From Mycobacterium sp. M26 (GTDB lineage: Bacteria > Actinomycetota > Actinomycetes > Mycobacteriales > Mycobacteriaceae), in assembly GCF_001494595.1 (NCBI RefSeq), contig NZ_LN929908.1, forward strand, positions 2,455,716-2,519,715: a DNA stretch of 64,000 nucleotides. The letters are read 5' to 3'. The notes beneath the pieces are model-generated. The model worked only from the letters and a program-made list of their open reading frames with translations. It made no database searches and was not told where the DNA came from. The stretch's first letter is position 1, and each line of letters starts with the position of its first letter. A program made the translations under genes and the position numbers. This document shows, piece by piece, positions 33,779-41,990 of the stretch.

Positions 33779-36064
33779 ATGGCCTACCCGGTGCTGTCCA
33801 CCTACCGCCTCCAACTCCGCGACGGATTCACCCTCGCCGACGCGGAGAAGATAGTCGACTATCTCGACGACCTCGGCGTCACGCACATCTACCTGTCCCC
33901 CATCCTGACCGCCGCCCCCGGCTCCGAGCACGGCTACGACGTCACCGACCCCACCACGGTTTCTGCCGAACTGGGCGGTGCCGACGGGTTGGCGGGTCTG
34001 GCGGCGGCCGCCCAGGCCCGCGGTCTGGGTCTGGTGGTCGACATCGTGCCCAACCACGTCGGTGTCGAACGCCCGGAACACAACCCGTGGTGGTGGGACC
34101 TGCTGCGCTACGGCCGCGACTCCGACTACGCCGGCTTCTTCGACGTCGACTGGTCGCTCGACCCTGACGGGCGAATCGTGTTGCCCGTCTTGGGATCTGA
34201 TGACGATGTCGCGTCTCTGGAAGTGGACGGCGACACGCTGCGGCTCGGCGACCTGGTGTTCCCCATCGCCCCGGGCACCGGCGGGGGCGACGGCTCAGAG
34301 GTTCATTCGCGACAGCACTACCGGCTGACCGGCTGGCGCACGAACATCTGCGGGTACCGCCGGTTTTTCTCGATCACCTCGCTGGCCGGTCTGCGTCAGG
34401 AAGACCCGGCGGTGTTCGAGGCCAGCCACGCCGAGGTGGCGCGCTGGTTCTCCGAAGGCCTGGTCGACGGGGTGCGGATCGACCATCCCGACGGACTCAC
34501 CGACCCGTCCGGCTACCTGGTTCGGCTGCGCGAGCTGGTCGGGCCACGGGCCTGGATCGTGATCGAGAAGATCCTGGCCGTCGGGGAGCCGCTGGATCCT
34601 GCACTGCCGATTGACGGAACCACCGGCTACGACGTGCTGCGCGATGTCGGCGGGGTGTTCATCGATCCGACCGGAGCCCAGGCGCTGACCGAACTGGTGG
34701 ACGCCGCCGGGTTCGACTACGCGAGTGCCCCGAACATGATGCGGGAGTTGAAGATCACGGCCGCCACCGAGACCTTGGCCAGTGAACTCGCCCGGGTGTG
34801 CCGGGTGATGACGGCCGCCGCCGGTACCGGGCACCCGCGGCTCGCCGAAGCGGTGACCGCACTGCTGACCAATGTCGGCGTCTACCGGTGCGACTACCAG
34901 AACCTGGCACAGCTGCTGGGCGCGGCGATCGCACGCACGGTCACCGAGCATCCCGATCTGGCGGGAGCACTGGATGTGGTGGCCACCGCGCTGGCCTCCG
35001 ATCCCGAGGCGGGTGCCCGGTTCCAGCAGCTGTGCGGGGCGATGACGGCCAAGTCGGTCGAGGACTGTTACTTCTACCGGGATGCTCGCCTGGTGTCGCT
35101 CAATGAGGTCGGCGGTGAGCCGACGCACTTCGGGGTCAGCGCCGCGGAGTTCCACCGCAGTGCCACGGTGCGGTCGCAGCTGTGGCCGCACACCATGACC
35201 ACCCTGTCGACGCATGACACCAAGCGCGGCGAGGACGTGCGGGCCCGCATCGGGGTGCTCTCCCAGGTTCCCTCACTGTGGGCGCAGTTCCTCACCCGGT
35301 GGGAGAAGACCACGCCGTCCCCGGATCCGCTGACCGGATTGTTTCTGTGGCAGAACATCTTCGGCGTCTGGCCGAACACCGGTGACGTCACACCCGAGTT
35401 GCGCGAGCGGCTGCATCGCTACACCGAGAAGGCCATCCGCGAGGCCGGTTCGCGTACCACCTGGACCGCTCCGGACACCGAGTTCGAGGAGGCCGTGCAC
35501 CGGTGGCTGGATGCGGTGTTCGACGGTCCGGTGGCCGGTGAACTGACCGAGCTGGTGGCCCAGTTGGCACCGCACGCGCACAACGATGCGCTGGGTCAGA
35601 AGCTGCTGGCGCTCACGGTTCCCGGGGTGCCGGATGTCTACCAGGGCACCGAGGTGTGGGAAGACAGCCTGGTCGACCCGGACAACCGGCGGTTGGTCGA
35701 CTACAGCGCACGTCGCGCCGAACTAGAGCGTGGCACCCACCCCAAGGTCAGGGTGGTCACCGCCGCCCTGCAGGCCCGCCGGCAACGGCCGCAGACCTTC
35801 CTGGACGGCGGGTACCTGCCGGTGCTGCCCCGCGGGCAGGCCGCCGAGCACATCATCGCCTTCCGTCGTGGCGAGGACGTTCTGGTGGCGGTCGCACGCT
35901 GGACGGTGCGGTTGGACGAACGCGGCTGGGGCGATACCGTTCTGCCGCTGCCGGAGGGTACGTGGCGGGACCGGATCACCGGCGCGAGCTGGACGGGCGC
36001 GGCCCCGGCCGCCGACGTGTTCGCCGAGCTGCCCGTGACGCTGTTGGAGAGGTCCGATGACTGA
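33779..36064 (+). CDS. treY: Maltooligosyltrehalose synthase
   Basis: Rearranges the reducing-end alpha-1,4 link of a maltooligosaccharide to alpha,alpha-1,1, forming maltooligosyltrehalose. 761 residues from the ATG at 33779 (the frame is open earlier within treX). N-terminus STYRLQLRDGFTLADA is the family signature; DIVPNHVGVERPEHNPWWWD, nucleophile Asp in VDGVRIDHPDGL, acid Glu in IVIEKIL, and LSTHDTKRGEDVRAR. Overlaps treZ by 8 bp, so translation is coupled. Confidence 0.95.
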   Translation: MAYPVLSTYRLQLRDGFTLADAEKIVDYLDDLGVTHIYLSPILTAAPGSEHGYDVTDPTTVSAELGGADGLAGLAAAAQARGLGLVVDIVPNHVGVERPEHNPWWWDLLRYGRDSDYAGFFDVDWSLDPDGRIVLPVLGSDDDVASLEVDGDTLRLGDLVFPIAPGTGGGDGSEVHSRQHYRLTGWRTNICGYRRFFSITSLAGLRQEDPAVFEASHAEVARWFSEGLVDGVRIDHPDGLTDPSGYLVRLRELVGPRAWIVIEKILAVGEPLDPALPIDGTTGYDVLRDVGGVFIDPTGAQALTELVDAAGFDYASAPNMMRELKITAATETLASELARVCRVMTAAAGTGHPRLAEAVTALLTNVGVYRCDYQNLAQLLGAAIARTVTEHPDLAGALDVVATALASDPEAGARFQQLCGAMTAKSVEDCYFYRDARLVSLNEVGGEPTHFGVSAAEFHRSATVRSQLWPHTMTTLSTHDTKRGEDVRARIGVLSQVPSLWAQFLTRWEKTTPSPDPLTGLFLWQNIFGVWPNTGDVTPELRERLHRYTEKAIREAGSRTTWTAPDTEFEEAVHRWLDAVFDGPVAGELTELVAQLAPHAHNDALGQKLLALTVPGVPDVYQGTEVWEDSLVDPDNRRLVDYSARRAELERGTHPKVRVVTAALQARRQRPQTFLDGGYLPVLPRGQAAEHIIAFRRGEDVLVAVARWTVRLDERGWGDTVLPLPEGTWRDRITGASWTGAAPAADVFAELPVTLLERSDD

Positions 36065-37781
36065 GTTCGCTGTGTGGGCGCCGCTGCCGAAGACCGTAGA
36101 GGTGGACGTCGACGGCACCCGCCACGAGATGACGCAGGGCGCCGATGACTGGTGGCGCGCCGAGGTGCAGTGTGCGCCCGATGCGCGTTACGGCTTCGTC
36201 CTCGACGACGATGCGACGGTACTGCCCGATCCGCGGTCGGCTCGGCAGCCCGACGGAGTGCACGAGCGCTCCCAACTCTGGAACCCCACTTCGGCGCGGT
36301 GGACCGACCAGAGCTGGGCGGGCCGGTCGATCGAAGGCTCGGTGATCTACGAGCTGCACACCGGAACCTTCACCGAGACAGGCACATTCGACGCCGCGAT
36401 CGAGAAGCTGGACTATCTGGTGGATCTGGGCATCGACTTCGTGCAGTTGATGCCGGTGAACGCGTTCAACGGCACGCACGGCTGGGGCTACGACGGGGTG
36501 CTGTGGTACGCGGTACACGAACCGTACGGCGGGCCCGACGGCCTGGTGCGGCTGGTGGATGCCTGCCACCGCCGCGGGCTGGGCGTCCTGATCGACGCGG
36601 TGTTCAACCACTTCGGGCCGTCCGGCAACTACCTGCCGAAGTTCGGGCCGTACCTGTCGTCGGTGAGCAATCCGTGGGGCGAGGGTGTGAACCTGGCCGG
36701 GCCGGATGCCGACGAGGTGCGCCGCTACATCATCGACTGCGCGCTGCGCTGGATGCGGGATTTCCACGTCGACGGGCTGCGACTGGACGCCGTGCACGCG
36801 CTGGTGGACAACACCGCGATCCATATCCTGGAGGAGCTGGCCGCCGAAACCGACGCCCTTTCAGCCGAACTGGGCCGGCCGCTGTCGCTGATCGCCGAGA
36901 GTGACCTCAACGACCCGCGGTTGATCACTCCCCGCGATCGCGGCGGGTACGGGCTGACCGCCCAGTGGGATGACGATATCCACCACGCGATCCACACGGC
37001 GGTCAGCGGCGAACGGCAAGGGTATTACGCCGATTTCGGCTCACTGGAGACGCTGGCGATCACCCTGCGCAACGGCTACTTCCATGCCGGCACCTACTCG
37101 TCGTTCCGGCACCGCAGACACGGTAGGCCGCTGGACACCTCGTCGATTCCGGCCACCCGGCTGATGGCCTACACCTGCACCCACGACCAGGTGGGCAACC
37201 GCGCCGTCGGTGATCGACCGTCTCAGAACCTCGACGACGGCCAGCTGGCGATCAAGGCCACCCTGGCGCTCGGATCGCCCTATACTGCAATGCTTTTCAT
37301 GGGTGAAGAATGGGCGTCGTCGCATCCCTTCCAGTTCTTCAGCTCACACACCGAACCCGAACTCGCGATCGCCACCGCCGAGGGACGCAAGGCCGAGTTC
37401 GCCGATCACGGCTGGGATGCCGACGACATCCCCGACCCGCAGGACCCGGAGACGTTCCAGCGCTCGAAGCTCGATTGGGACGAGGTGAACGCGGCCGAGC
37501 ACGCCGACCTGCTGGCGTTCTACCGCGGGCTGATCGCCCTGCGGCGTACCGAGCCCGACATGGCCGATCCGTGGCTGCCCCACCTGGGCGTCGACTACGA
37601 CGAGGAGCACCGCTGGATCGTGCTGCGGCGCGGCGCGATCGCGATCGCGTGCAACCTCGGCGAGCAGGCGACGTCGGTGCCGGTCACCGGCGAGGTGCTA
37701 CTGGCCTGGGGTGAGGTCGAAGTCGGCGCTGCCCAGACCGGCCTGCCGGGGCATTCGGTGGTGGTGACCCGCAGCCCCTGA
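36057..37781 (+). CDS. treZ: Maltooligosyltrehalose trehalohydrolase
   Basis: Cuts trehalose from maltooligosyltrehalose, completing the glycogen-to-trehalose route. 574 residues: N-terminal beta domain (FAVWAPLPKTVEVDVDG), barrel with FVQLMPVNAFNGTHGWGYDG, nucleophile Asp in HVDGLRLDAVHAL, acid Glu in LIAESDLNDPR, and TCTHDQVGNRAVGDR. Trehalose is needed in mycobacteria as osmolyte and as carrier of mycolates. The stop codon lies within a GC-rich hairpin. Confidence 0.95.
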   Translation: MTEFAVWAPLPKTVEVDVDGTRHEMTQGADDWWRAEVQCAPDARYGFVLDDDATVLPDPRSARQPDGVHERSQLWNPTSARWTDQSWAGRSIEGSVIYELHTGTFTETGTFDAAIEKLDYLVDLGIDFVQLMPVNAFNGTHGWGYDGVLWYAVHEPYGGPDGLVRLVDACHRRGLGVLIDAVFNHFGPSGNYLPKFGPYLSSVSNPWGEGVNLAGPDADEVRRYIIDCALRWMRDFHVDGLRLDAVHALVDNTAIHILEELAAETDALSAELGRPLSLIAESDLNDPRLITPRDRGGYGLTAQWDDDIHHAIHTAVSGERQGYYADFGSLETLAITLRNGYFHAGTYSSFRHRRHGRPLDTSSIPATRLMAYTCTHDQVGNRAVGDRPSQNLDDGQLAIKATLALGSPYTAMLFMGEEWASSHPFQFFSSHTEPELAIATAEGRKAEFADHGWDADDIPDPQDPETFQRSKLDWDEVNAAEHADLLAFYRGLIALRRTEPDMADPWLPHLGVDYDEEHRWIVLRRGAIAIACNLGEQATSVPVTGEVLLAWGEVEVGAAQTGLPGHSVVVTRSP

Positions 37782-37790
37782 CGGGGGCTG
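37772..37790 (+). terminator. GC-rich hairpin at the treZ stop codon
   Basis: CAGCCCC (37772-37778), loop TGACG, GGGGCTG (37784-37790). Perfect 7-bp stem ending the trehalose operon; no T run follows, as is common for mycobacterial terminators, so its activity is uncertain. Confidence 0.45.
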
Positions 37791-37828
37791 TGGATAACCG
37801 AAGTCGTCGCCCAGTGTCATCGCCGACG

Positions 37829-38254
37829 ATGACTGCCATGACCGATCTGCTGCCGATCCCCCCGATCGAGACCGCCACCGATCCGATCCACTCCCCTGCC
37901 GATATGCGTGCCCGCTGGCGAGCCCTGATGGGGCCGTTGGGTTTTGGCGAGCGGCTGCTCTGGGTCGGCTTCGTCGGGCCCGACCGGTGCATGCACAAGA
38001 TGCTCACCCAGATGCCCATCGGGCGCTGGCCGAACCGCACTGTCGTCGAGAATCTGCTGGGCGGCTTGGCGACTGTGCTCGAGCAGTCCGCCCGAGGCAG
38101 TTCGCTGGCATTGCTGGTGACCCGGCCGGGTTACGACCACATCAGTGCAGAGGACCGGCGGTGGTCAGAGGTGCTCGATGAGACGGCACGCGAGATCGGA
38201 GTCCGCCTGGAGCCGATGTTTCGCGCCAACGACGCCGACCTGCTGCCGCTTTGA
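37829..38254 (+). CDS. Conserved hypothetical protein, faintly RadC-like C-terminus
   Basis: About 141 residues from the ATG at 37829 (another ATG at 37838). No domain is recognised with confidence. The middle reads FGERLLWVGFVGPDRCMHKMLTQMPIG, and the end SLALLVTRPGYDHISAEDRRWSEVL then ETAREIGVRLEPMFRANDADLL. The spacing of the Ser, Asp and the A-x-x-x-G-V helix recalls the C-terminal part of RadC/JAB proteins (PS-x-x-D-x-x-x-T-x-x-L), but the metal-binding His-x-His is absent, so if related it is inactive. It lies between treZ and a toxin-antitoxin pair and has 17 bp to the antitoxin start. Confidence 0.6.
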   Translation: MTAMTDLLPIPPIETATDPIHSPADMRARWRALMGPLGFGERLLWVGFVGPDRCMHKMLTQMPIGRWPNRTVVENLLGGLATVLEQSARGSSLALLVTRPGYDHISAEDRRWSEVLDETAREIGVRLEPMFRANDADLLPL

Positions 38255-38271
38255 GTGCTACCTTGTGCTAC

Positions 38272-38538
38272 ATGGATCGGATCGGACTGCGCGAACTCCG
38301 CCAGCACGCCAGCCGTTACGTCGGACGGGTGGCCGGTGGCGAGTCGATCGAGATTGCCGTCCGAGGGCGATTGGTGGCCCGGCTGGTCCCCGCCTCCGAC
38401 AGTGGGTGGCAGGACCTGATCCGCCGCGGCGACGTCCACCCGGCATCCTCACTCCAGGGATTGCTTGACGAGCCCGCCGGCGACTACGGCATCGGCGGCT
38501 CGGCAGCACTGGAGCAGATGCGCCGCGACGACCGGTGA
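38272..38538 (+). CDS. Type II antitoxin, Phd/YefM (VapB-like) family
   Basis: 88-residue antitoxin. The N-terminus MDRIGLRELRQHASRYVGRV and then GGESIEIAVRGRLVARLVP is the DNA-binding Phd/YefM fold; the C-terminus (LDEPAGDYGIGGSAALEQMRRDDR) should wrap the toxin. I chose the ATG at 38272 over the in-frame start at 38251. It overlaps the toxin by one base (TGATG). Likely represses its own operon together with the toxin. In M. tuberculosis vapBC11 lies in the same interval between treZ and ilvA. Confidence 0.88.
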   Translation: MDRIGLRELRQHASRYVGRVAGGESIEIAVRGRLVARLVPASDSGWQDLIRRGDVHPASSLQGLLDEPAGDYGIGGSAALEQMRRDDR

Positions 38539-38933
38539 TGCAGCTGTATCTGGACACCTCGGCGTTGGTCAAAGTCGTTGTCGCCGAGCGAGAAAGCGCG
38601 TCACTGCGCGACTATCTCGCCGAGCACCCGGAAGATGTTCGCTTTACCGCCGCGCTGAGCAGAACCGAGCTGCTACGGGCGGTCGGGCGCGGCGGATCGT
38701 TCGATGCCGTCGCACACGCCCGTCGCGTTTTGAGCAGGATCGACATGGTGGCACTCACCCATCGGCTTCTCGATGAGGCCGGTTCGCTGGGACCGCCCTG
38801 GCTGCGAACTCTCGACGCCATCCACTTGGCGGCGGCGCTCACCGCTCCGGCGTTGCGCGGGTTCGTCACCTACGACGCCCGCTTGGCCCAGGCTGCCGAG
38901 TCGATCGGGATCACCGTGGTGACGCCGGGCTGA
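38538..38933 (+). CDS. VapC-type PIN-domain toxin
   Basis: 131-residue PIN-domain ribonuclease. The acidic active-site set is complete: D6 (YLDTSALVK), E44 (LSRTELLRA), D93 (RTLDAIHLA) and D113 (VTYDARLA). VapC toxins cut tRNA or rRNA and are held inactive by the antitoxin encoded just upstream. The ATG at 38538 gives the exact family N-terminus; a GTG three bases earlier is possible. Convergent with ilvA, 6 bp apart. Confidence 0.92.
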   Translation: MQLYLDTSALVKVVVAERESASLRDYLAEHPEDVRFTAALSRTELLRAVGRGGSFDAVAHARRVLSRIDMVALTHRLLDEAGSLGPPWLRTLDAIHLAAALTAPALRGFVTYDARLAQAAESIGITVVTPG

Positions 38934-38939
38934 CGGCGG

Positions 38940-40220
38940 TTAGGTCAGGTAGCGGTAGGCCGGTGAGCCGGGTTCGAGGGCTTCCACGTGCAGGCCGGAG
39001 GTTTCCATCCGCTCGCGCAGTCCCTCGTAGTCGGCTGCCGAGCTCAGCTCGATGCCGACGAGCGCCTCACCGGTCTCCCGGTTGTTGCGCTTGACGTACT
39101 CGAAGAGCGTGATGTCGTCGCCCGGTCCGAGCACCTCGTCGAGGAAGCGACGCAGCGCGCCCGGCTCTTGCGGGAAGTCCACCAGGAAGTAGTGCTTGAG
39201 ACCCAGGTGCACCAGCGAGCGTTCCAGCACCTCGCCGTAGCGCGACACGTCGTTGTTGCCGCCGGAGATCAGGCAGACCACCGTCGACCCCGGGGTCACG
39301 TCAGCCTCCAGCAGACCGGCCACCGACAGCGCGCCCGCAGGCTCGGCGATGATCCCCTCGTTCTGATACAGGTCGAGCATCGCGGTGCAGACCGCACCCT
39401 CGTCGACGGTACTGACCGACACCATGTCGCCGGCCGCGGCCAGCGCCCGATAGGTCAGCGCACCGGCCCGCTTGACCGCGGCACCGTCGACGAACTGGTC
39501 GACGTGCTCGAGGTCCACCGGCTCACCGGCGGCCAGCGCAGCCATCATCGAGGGGGCGCCGGCGGGCTCGATGCCCAGTACCGCGGTGTTGGTGGTCCGC
39601 TCGGCCAGGTAGGTGGTGATCCCGGCGATGCAGCCGCCACCGCCGACCGGAACCACGACCAGGTCCGGCTCGGAGTCCAGCTGGTCGAGGAGCTCGACGG
39701 CGATGGTGCCCTGCCCGGCCATGGTCCGCGGGTCGTCATAGGGCGGGACCAGCGTGGCGCCGGTACGCGCGACGTCGTCGAGGGCCGCCGCCGCCGCCAG
39801 GTCGTAGGTGGCACCGCCAACGATCAGCTCGATGAATTCGCCGCCGTGGTAGCGGATGCGGTCACGCTTCTGCTTGGGCGTCTTGCCCGGCACGTAGACG
39901 CGACCACGCACCCCCATCGAGCGGCACGCGAGGGCGAAGCCCTGGGCGTGGTTGCCGGCCGAGGCGCACACCACACCGGCCCGCAACTCCTCCTCGGAGA
40001 GCTGCATGAGCAGGTTGTAGGCGCCACGCAGCTTGTAGGACCGCACGACCTGCAGGTCCTCGCGCTTGAGGTACACCTGGGCGCCGGTGGCGGCCGACAG
40101 CCGGTCGCTGTACTGCAGCGGGCTGGTGGAGACCACGCCGGAAATTCGCCGCGCAGCCTCGTCGATGTCAGCCGCGGTAAGCGGCGCTGACAATCGGCTC
40201 TGGCTCACTTCGGCGGTCAC
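38940..40220 (-). CDS. ilvA: Threonine ammonia-lyase
   Basis: PLP enzyme converting threonine to 2-oxobutyrate, entry to isoleucine synthesis. 426 residues: catalytic domain with PLP lysine in VVRSYKLRGAYN, CASAGNHAQGFA, and the phosphate loop VPVGGGGCIAG; C-terminal ~85 residues (FLVDFPQEPGALRRFLDEVL, ALVGIELSSAADYEGL) form a single ACT-like regulatory domain. Shorter than the E. coli biosynthetic enzyme, as in other actinobacteria, which predicts altered isoleucine feedback. GTG start. Confidence 0.94.
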   Translation of the reverse strand: MTAEVSQSRLSAPLTAADIDEAARRISGVVSTSPLQYSDRLSAATGAQVYLKREDLQVVRSYKLRGAYNLLMQLSEEELRAGVVCASAGNHAQGFALACRSMGVRGRVYVPGKTPKQKRDRIRYHGGEFIELIVGGATYDLAAAAALDDVARTGATLVPPYDDPRTMAGQGTIAVELLDQLDSEPDLVVVPVGGGGCIAGITTYLAERTTNTAVLGIEPAGAPSMMAALAAGEPVDLEHVDQFVDGAAVKRAGALTYRALAAAGDMVSVSTVDEGAVCTAMLDLYQNEGIIAEPAGALSVAGLLEADVTPGSTVVCLISGGNNDVSRYGEVLERSLVHLGLKHYFLVDFPQEPGALRRFLDEVLGPGDDITLFEYVKRNNRETGEALVGIELSSAADYEGLRERMETSGLHVEALEPGSPAYRYLT

Positions 40221-40279
40221 CGGACAATGGTCCCACCAACCACGCGAAATCAGTGAATCGGGGCAAGCCCGAACCGCGG

Positions 40280-40957
40280 TCAGGCCGGGTTGAGCAGCCT
40301 GGGGTTGACCAGCATCGAATCCTTCATGCGGTGCAGGCCCTTGGCGGCGGCAAGCACGCCGAGGTCGGCCAGCGGTTCAACGATGATCACGGTCAGGTAG
40401 GCCGCGCCGAAGGTCGCGATGCTGGCCACCGTCTGGCCGCTGAACCCTTCGCCGTACAGCGCCCAGAAGGCGACCCACGACACGATGCCGGCCTGGTAGG
40501 TGGTCGACAGCGCGAGTGCCTGGCGGTACTGGAGCTGGACGTACGGCGTGTTCGACGGGATCACCCGGTTGGCGACCATGGACAGCGCGAACAGCGGCAC
40601 CAGCAGGGTGGTGACGTTCATGCCGTACTGCGGCAGGTCGAACGGGGCGAAGAACAGGCCCTGCAGGAGCAGACCGCCGGCCAGGCCGATCGCCGCGGGG
40701 GCCGCGCCGAACAGCAGGAACAGCGTCGAACCGAGGATCAGGTGCACCTCGGAGATCCCGACCGGGTAGTGCGGGAACACCTGGAAGAACGTGAACACCA
40801 GCGCGGTGGTCGCCGCACTGCGGGCGAGCAGGGCGCCCAGGCCGCGGTCTTTGATGAGCTGCCAGGCGGTGTAGGCGCTGTAGGCTCCGACTCCGCCTGC
40901 GGTGACATAACTGAGGACGATTTTCGGGCCTTCGACGATTCCCGGCTCGATGTGCAT
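40280..40957 (-). CDS. CbiM-like ECF-type cobalt/nickel transport membrane protein
   Basis: 225-residue membrane protein with the CbiM/NikM N-terminus MHIEPGIVEGPKIVLSYVTAGG; the mature-type His2 is the metal ligand of this family. About seven hydrophobic segments; the VFPHYPVGISEVHLILGSTLFLLFG region with two His matches the family core. No CbiN, CbiQ or ATPase gene lies nearby, so it may use components encoded elsewhere or work alone. The ATG at 40957 has AAGGGA upstream. A cobalamin riboswitch precedes it, which ties it to cobalt supply for B12 (or to B12-precursor uptake). Confidence 0.85.
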   Translation of the reverse strand: MHIEPGIVEGPKIVLSYVTAGGVGAYSAYTAWQLIKDRGLGALLARSAATTALVFTFFQVFPHYPVGISEVHLILGSTLFLLFGAAPAAIGLAGGLLLQGLFFAPFDLPQYGMNVTTLLVPLFALSMVANRVIPSNTPYVQLQYRQALALSTTYQAGIVSWVAFWALYGEGFSGQTVASIATFGAAYLTVIIVEPLADLGVLAAAKGLHRMKDSMLVNPRLLNPA

Positions 40958-41015
40958 GGATGAATCCCTTCGGGACGCAGCAAGGGCATCGCCCGAATCC
41001 ACGGGGCGATACACC

Positions 41016-41036
41016 GCCGGGCGCGGCGCGCCCGGC
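41016..41036 (-). promoter_or_regulatory. Strong hairpin after the riboswitch (possible expression platform)
   Basis: GCCGGGCGC (41016-41024), 3-base loop, GCGCCCGGC (41028-41036): perfect 9-bp GC stem immediately 3' of the riboswitch aptamer on the minus strand. It may be a terminator, or it may compete with the aptamer's last helix. No T run follows. Confidence 0.5.
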
Positions 41037-41037
41037 G

Positions 41038-41254
41038 CAGCTGGCAGGTCTTCGGACTCGCAGGCGCGCACCTGCCGGTGCCTCTACTGGCCGTCGCTTC
41101 CCGGCCGCACGTGGTGCGGCCAGTGCCGATGACGGCGGTCGTTCCTGCATACCGCTGCGGGACAGTCCCGGATTCGCACCGGGTTCCCTCTCGCGACGCG
41201 CCGACTGCTCGCCCCGCTCGATCCCGGGACAAGCCCGGAAAACCATCTGCGCGG
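41038..41254 (-). ncRNA. Cobalamin riboswitch
   Basis: On the minus strand the 217-base leader shows the conserved B12-aptamer parts in order: GGTTTTCCGGG near the 5' end, GAGAGGGAACCCGGTGCGA, then ATCCGGGACTGTCCCGC, the B12 box with GGCACTGGCC, and at the 3' end the closing segment AGTCCGAAGACCTGCCA (41058-41042). It lies about 80 bases before the CbiM-like start. Boundaries are approximate. B12 binding would reduce expression of the transporter. Confidence 0.92.
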
Positions 41255-41302
41255 TGGACATTACCTTCCGGCTGGTCGACTGACGATGTAAGACTTGTCA
41301 AC

Positions 41303-41917
41303 ATGGCGACCGCGTCCTACCACCACGGCAACCTGCGCCAGGCCCTGCTCGAGCACGGCGTTGAACTCGCCCGCACCGGCGGTCCCGACGCGGTGGTGCT
41401 GCGCGATGTGCAACGGCTGGCCGGGGTCAGCAACTCGGCCGCCTACCGGCACTATGCCGACCGGCAGGCCCTGCTGGCCGCGGTGAAGACCTACGCGATG
41501 AATCAGCTCGGCGAGGCCATGCTGGAAAGGCTTGCCGCCGTGTCGAATCGGGGTTCCAAGGAGCGCCGGGCCCTCAACCGGCTGCAGGCGACCGGACAGG
41601 CCTACATCGATTTCGCGCTGGCCGAGCCCGGGCTGTTCCGCACCGCCTTCGCCCCCGGTAACACGCAACCCGTCGCCTACGAAACGATGGAGCCGGGACA
41701 CCACCCGTTTCAGATCCTCGTCGGATGCCTCGATGACCTGGTGAGTGCCGGCGTCTTGGACGCCAGCCGCCGCGACGGTCTGGACGAGGCTGCATGGGCG
41801 GCCGTGCACGGCGCCGCCACCCTGTTTCTCGACGGACCACTCGTTACCGCCGACGCCGCACGCAAGCAGGTGATCACCGATCGCCTGCTCGAAGTGATCG
41901 GCGAGGGCATCCGCTAA
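41303..41917 (+). CDS. TetR-family regulator (WHG-domain type)
   Basis: 204 residues. HTH: YHHGNLRQALLEHGVELARTG, then LRDVQRLAGVSNSAAYRHYADRQALL; the C-terminal half (IDFALAEPGLFRTAFAPG, DEAAWAAVHGAATLFLDGPL) is the WHG ligand domain. The ATG at 41303 lies 8 bp after TAAGAC, probably leaderless. A TTGTCAACA segment overlapping this start matches the half-site TGTTGACA of the large inverted repeat downstream, so the protein probably controls itself and the following MFS-SDR pair. Inducer unknown. Confidence 0.87.
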   Translation: MATASYHHGNLRQALLEHGVELARTGGPDAVVLRDVQRLAGVSNSAAYRHYADRQALLAAVKTYAMNQLGEAMLERLAAVSNRGSKERRALNRLQATGQAYIDFALAEPGLFRTAFAPGNTQPVAYETMEPGHHPFQILVGCLDDLVSAGVLDASRRDGLDEAAWAAVHGAATLFLDGPLVTADAARKQVITDRLLEVIGEGIR

Positions 41918-41921
41918 CACA

Positions 41922-41975
41922 TGTTGACAGCGTTAACTTGCACTGTCATGCTTGCCGATGTTAACGCCGTCAACA
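41922..41975. promoter_or_regulatory. Operator-like inverted repeat before the MFS gene
   Basis: Left arm TGTTGACAGCGTTAAC (41922-41937) and right arm GTTAACGCCGTCAACA (41960-41975) are complementary with one mismatch, 22 bp apart, centred in the 73-bp gap between the tetR stop and the MFS start. Two operator dimers, or a looped site, for the TetR upstream. Confidence 0.75.
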
Positions 41976-41990
41976 TGAAAGTCCCCGCCC

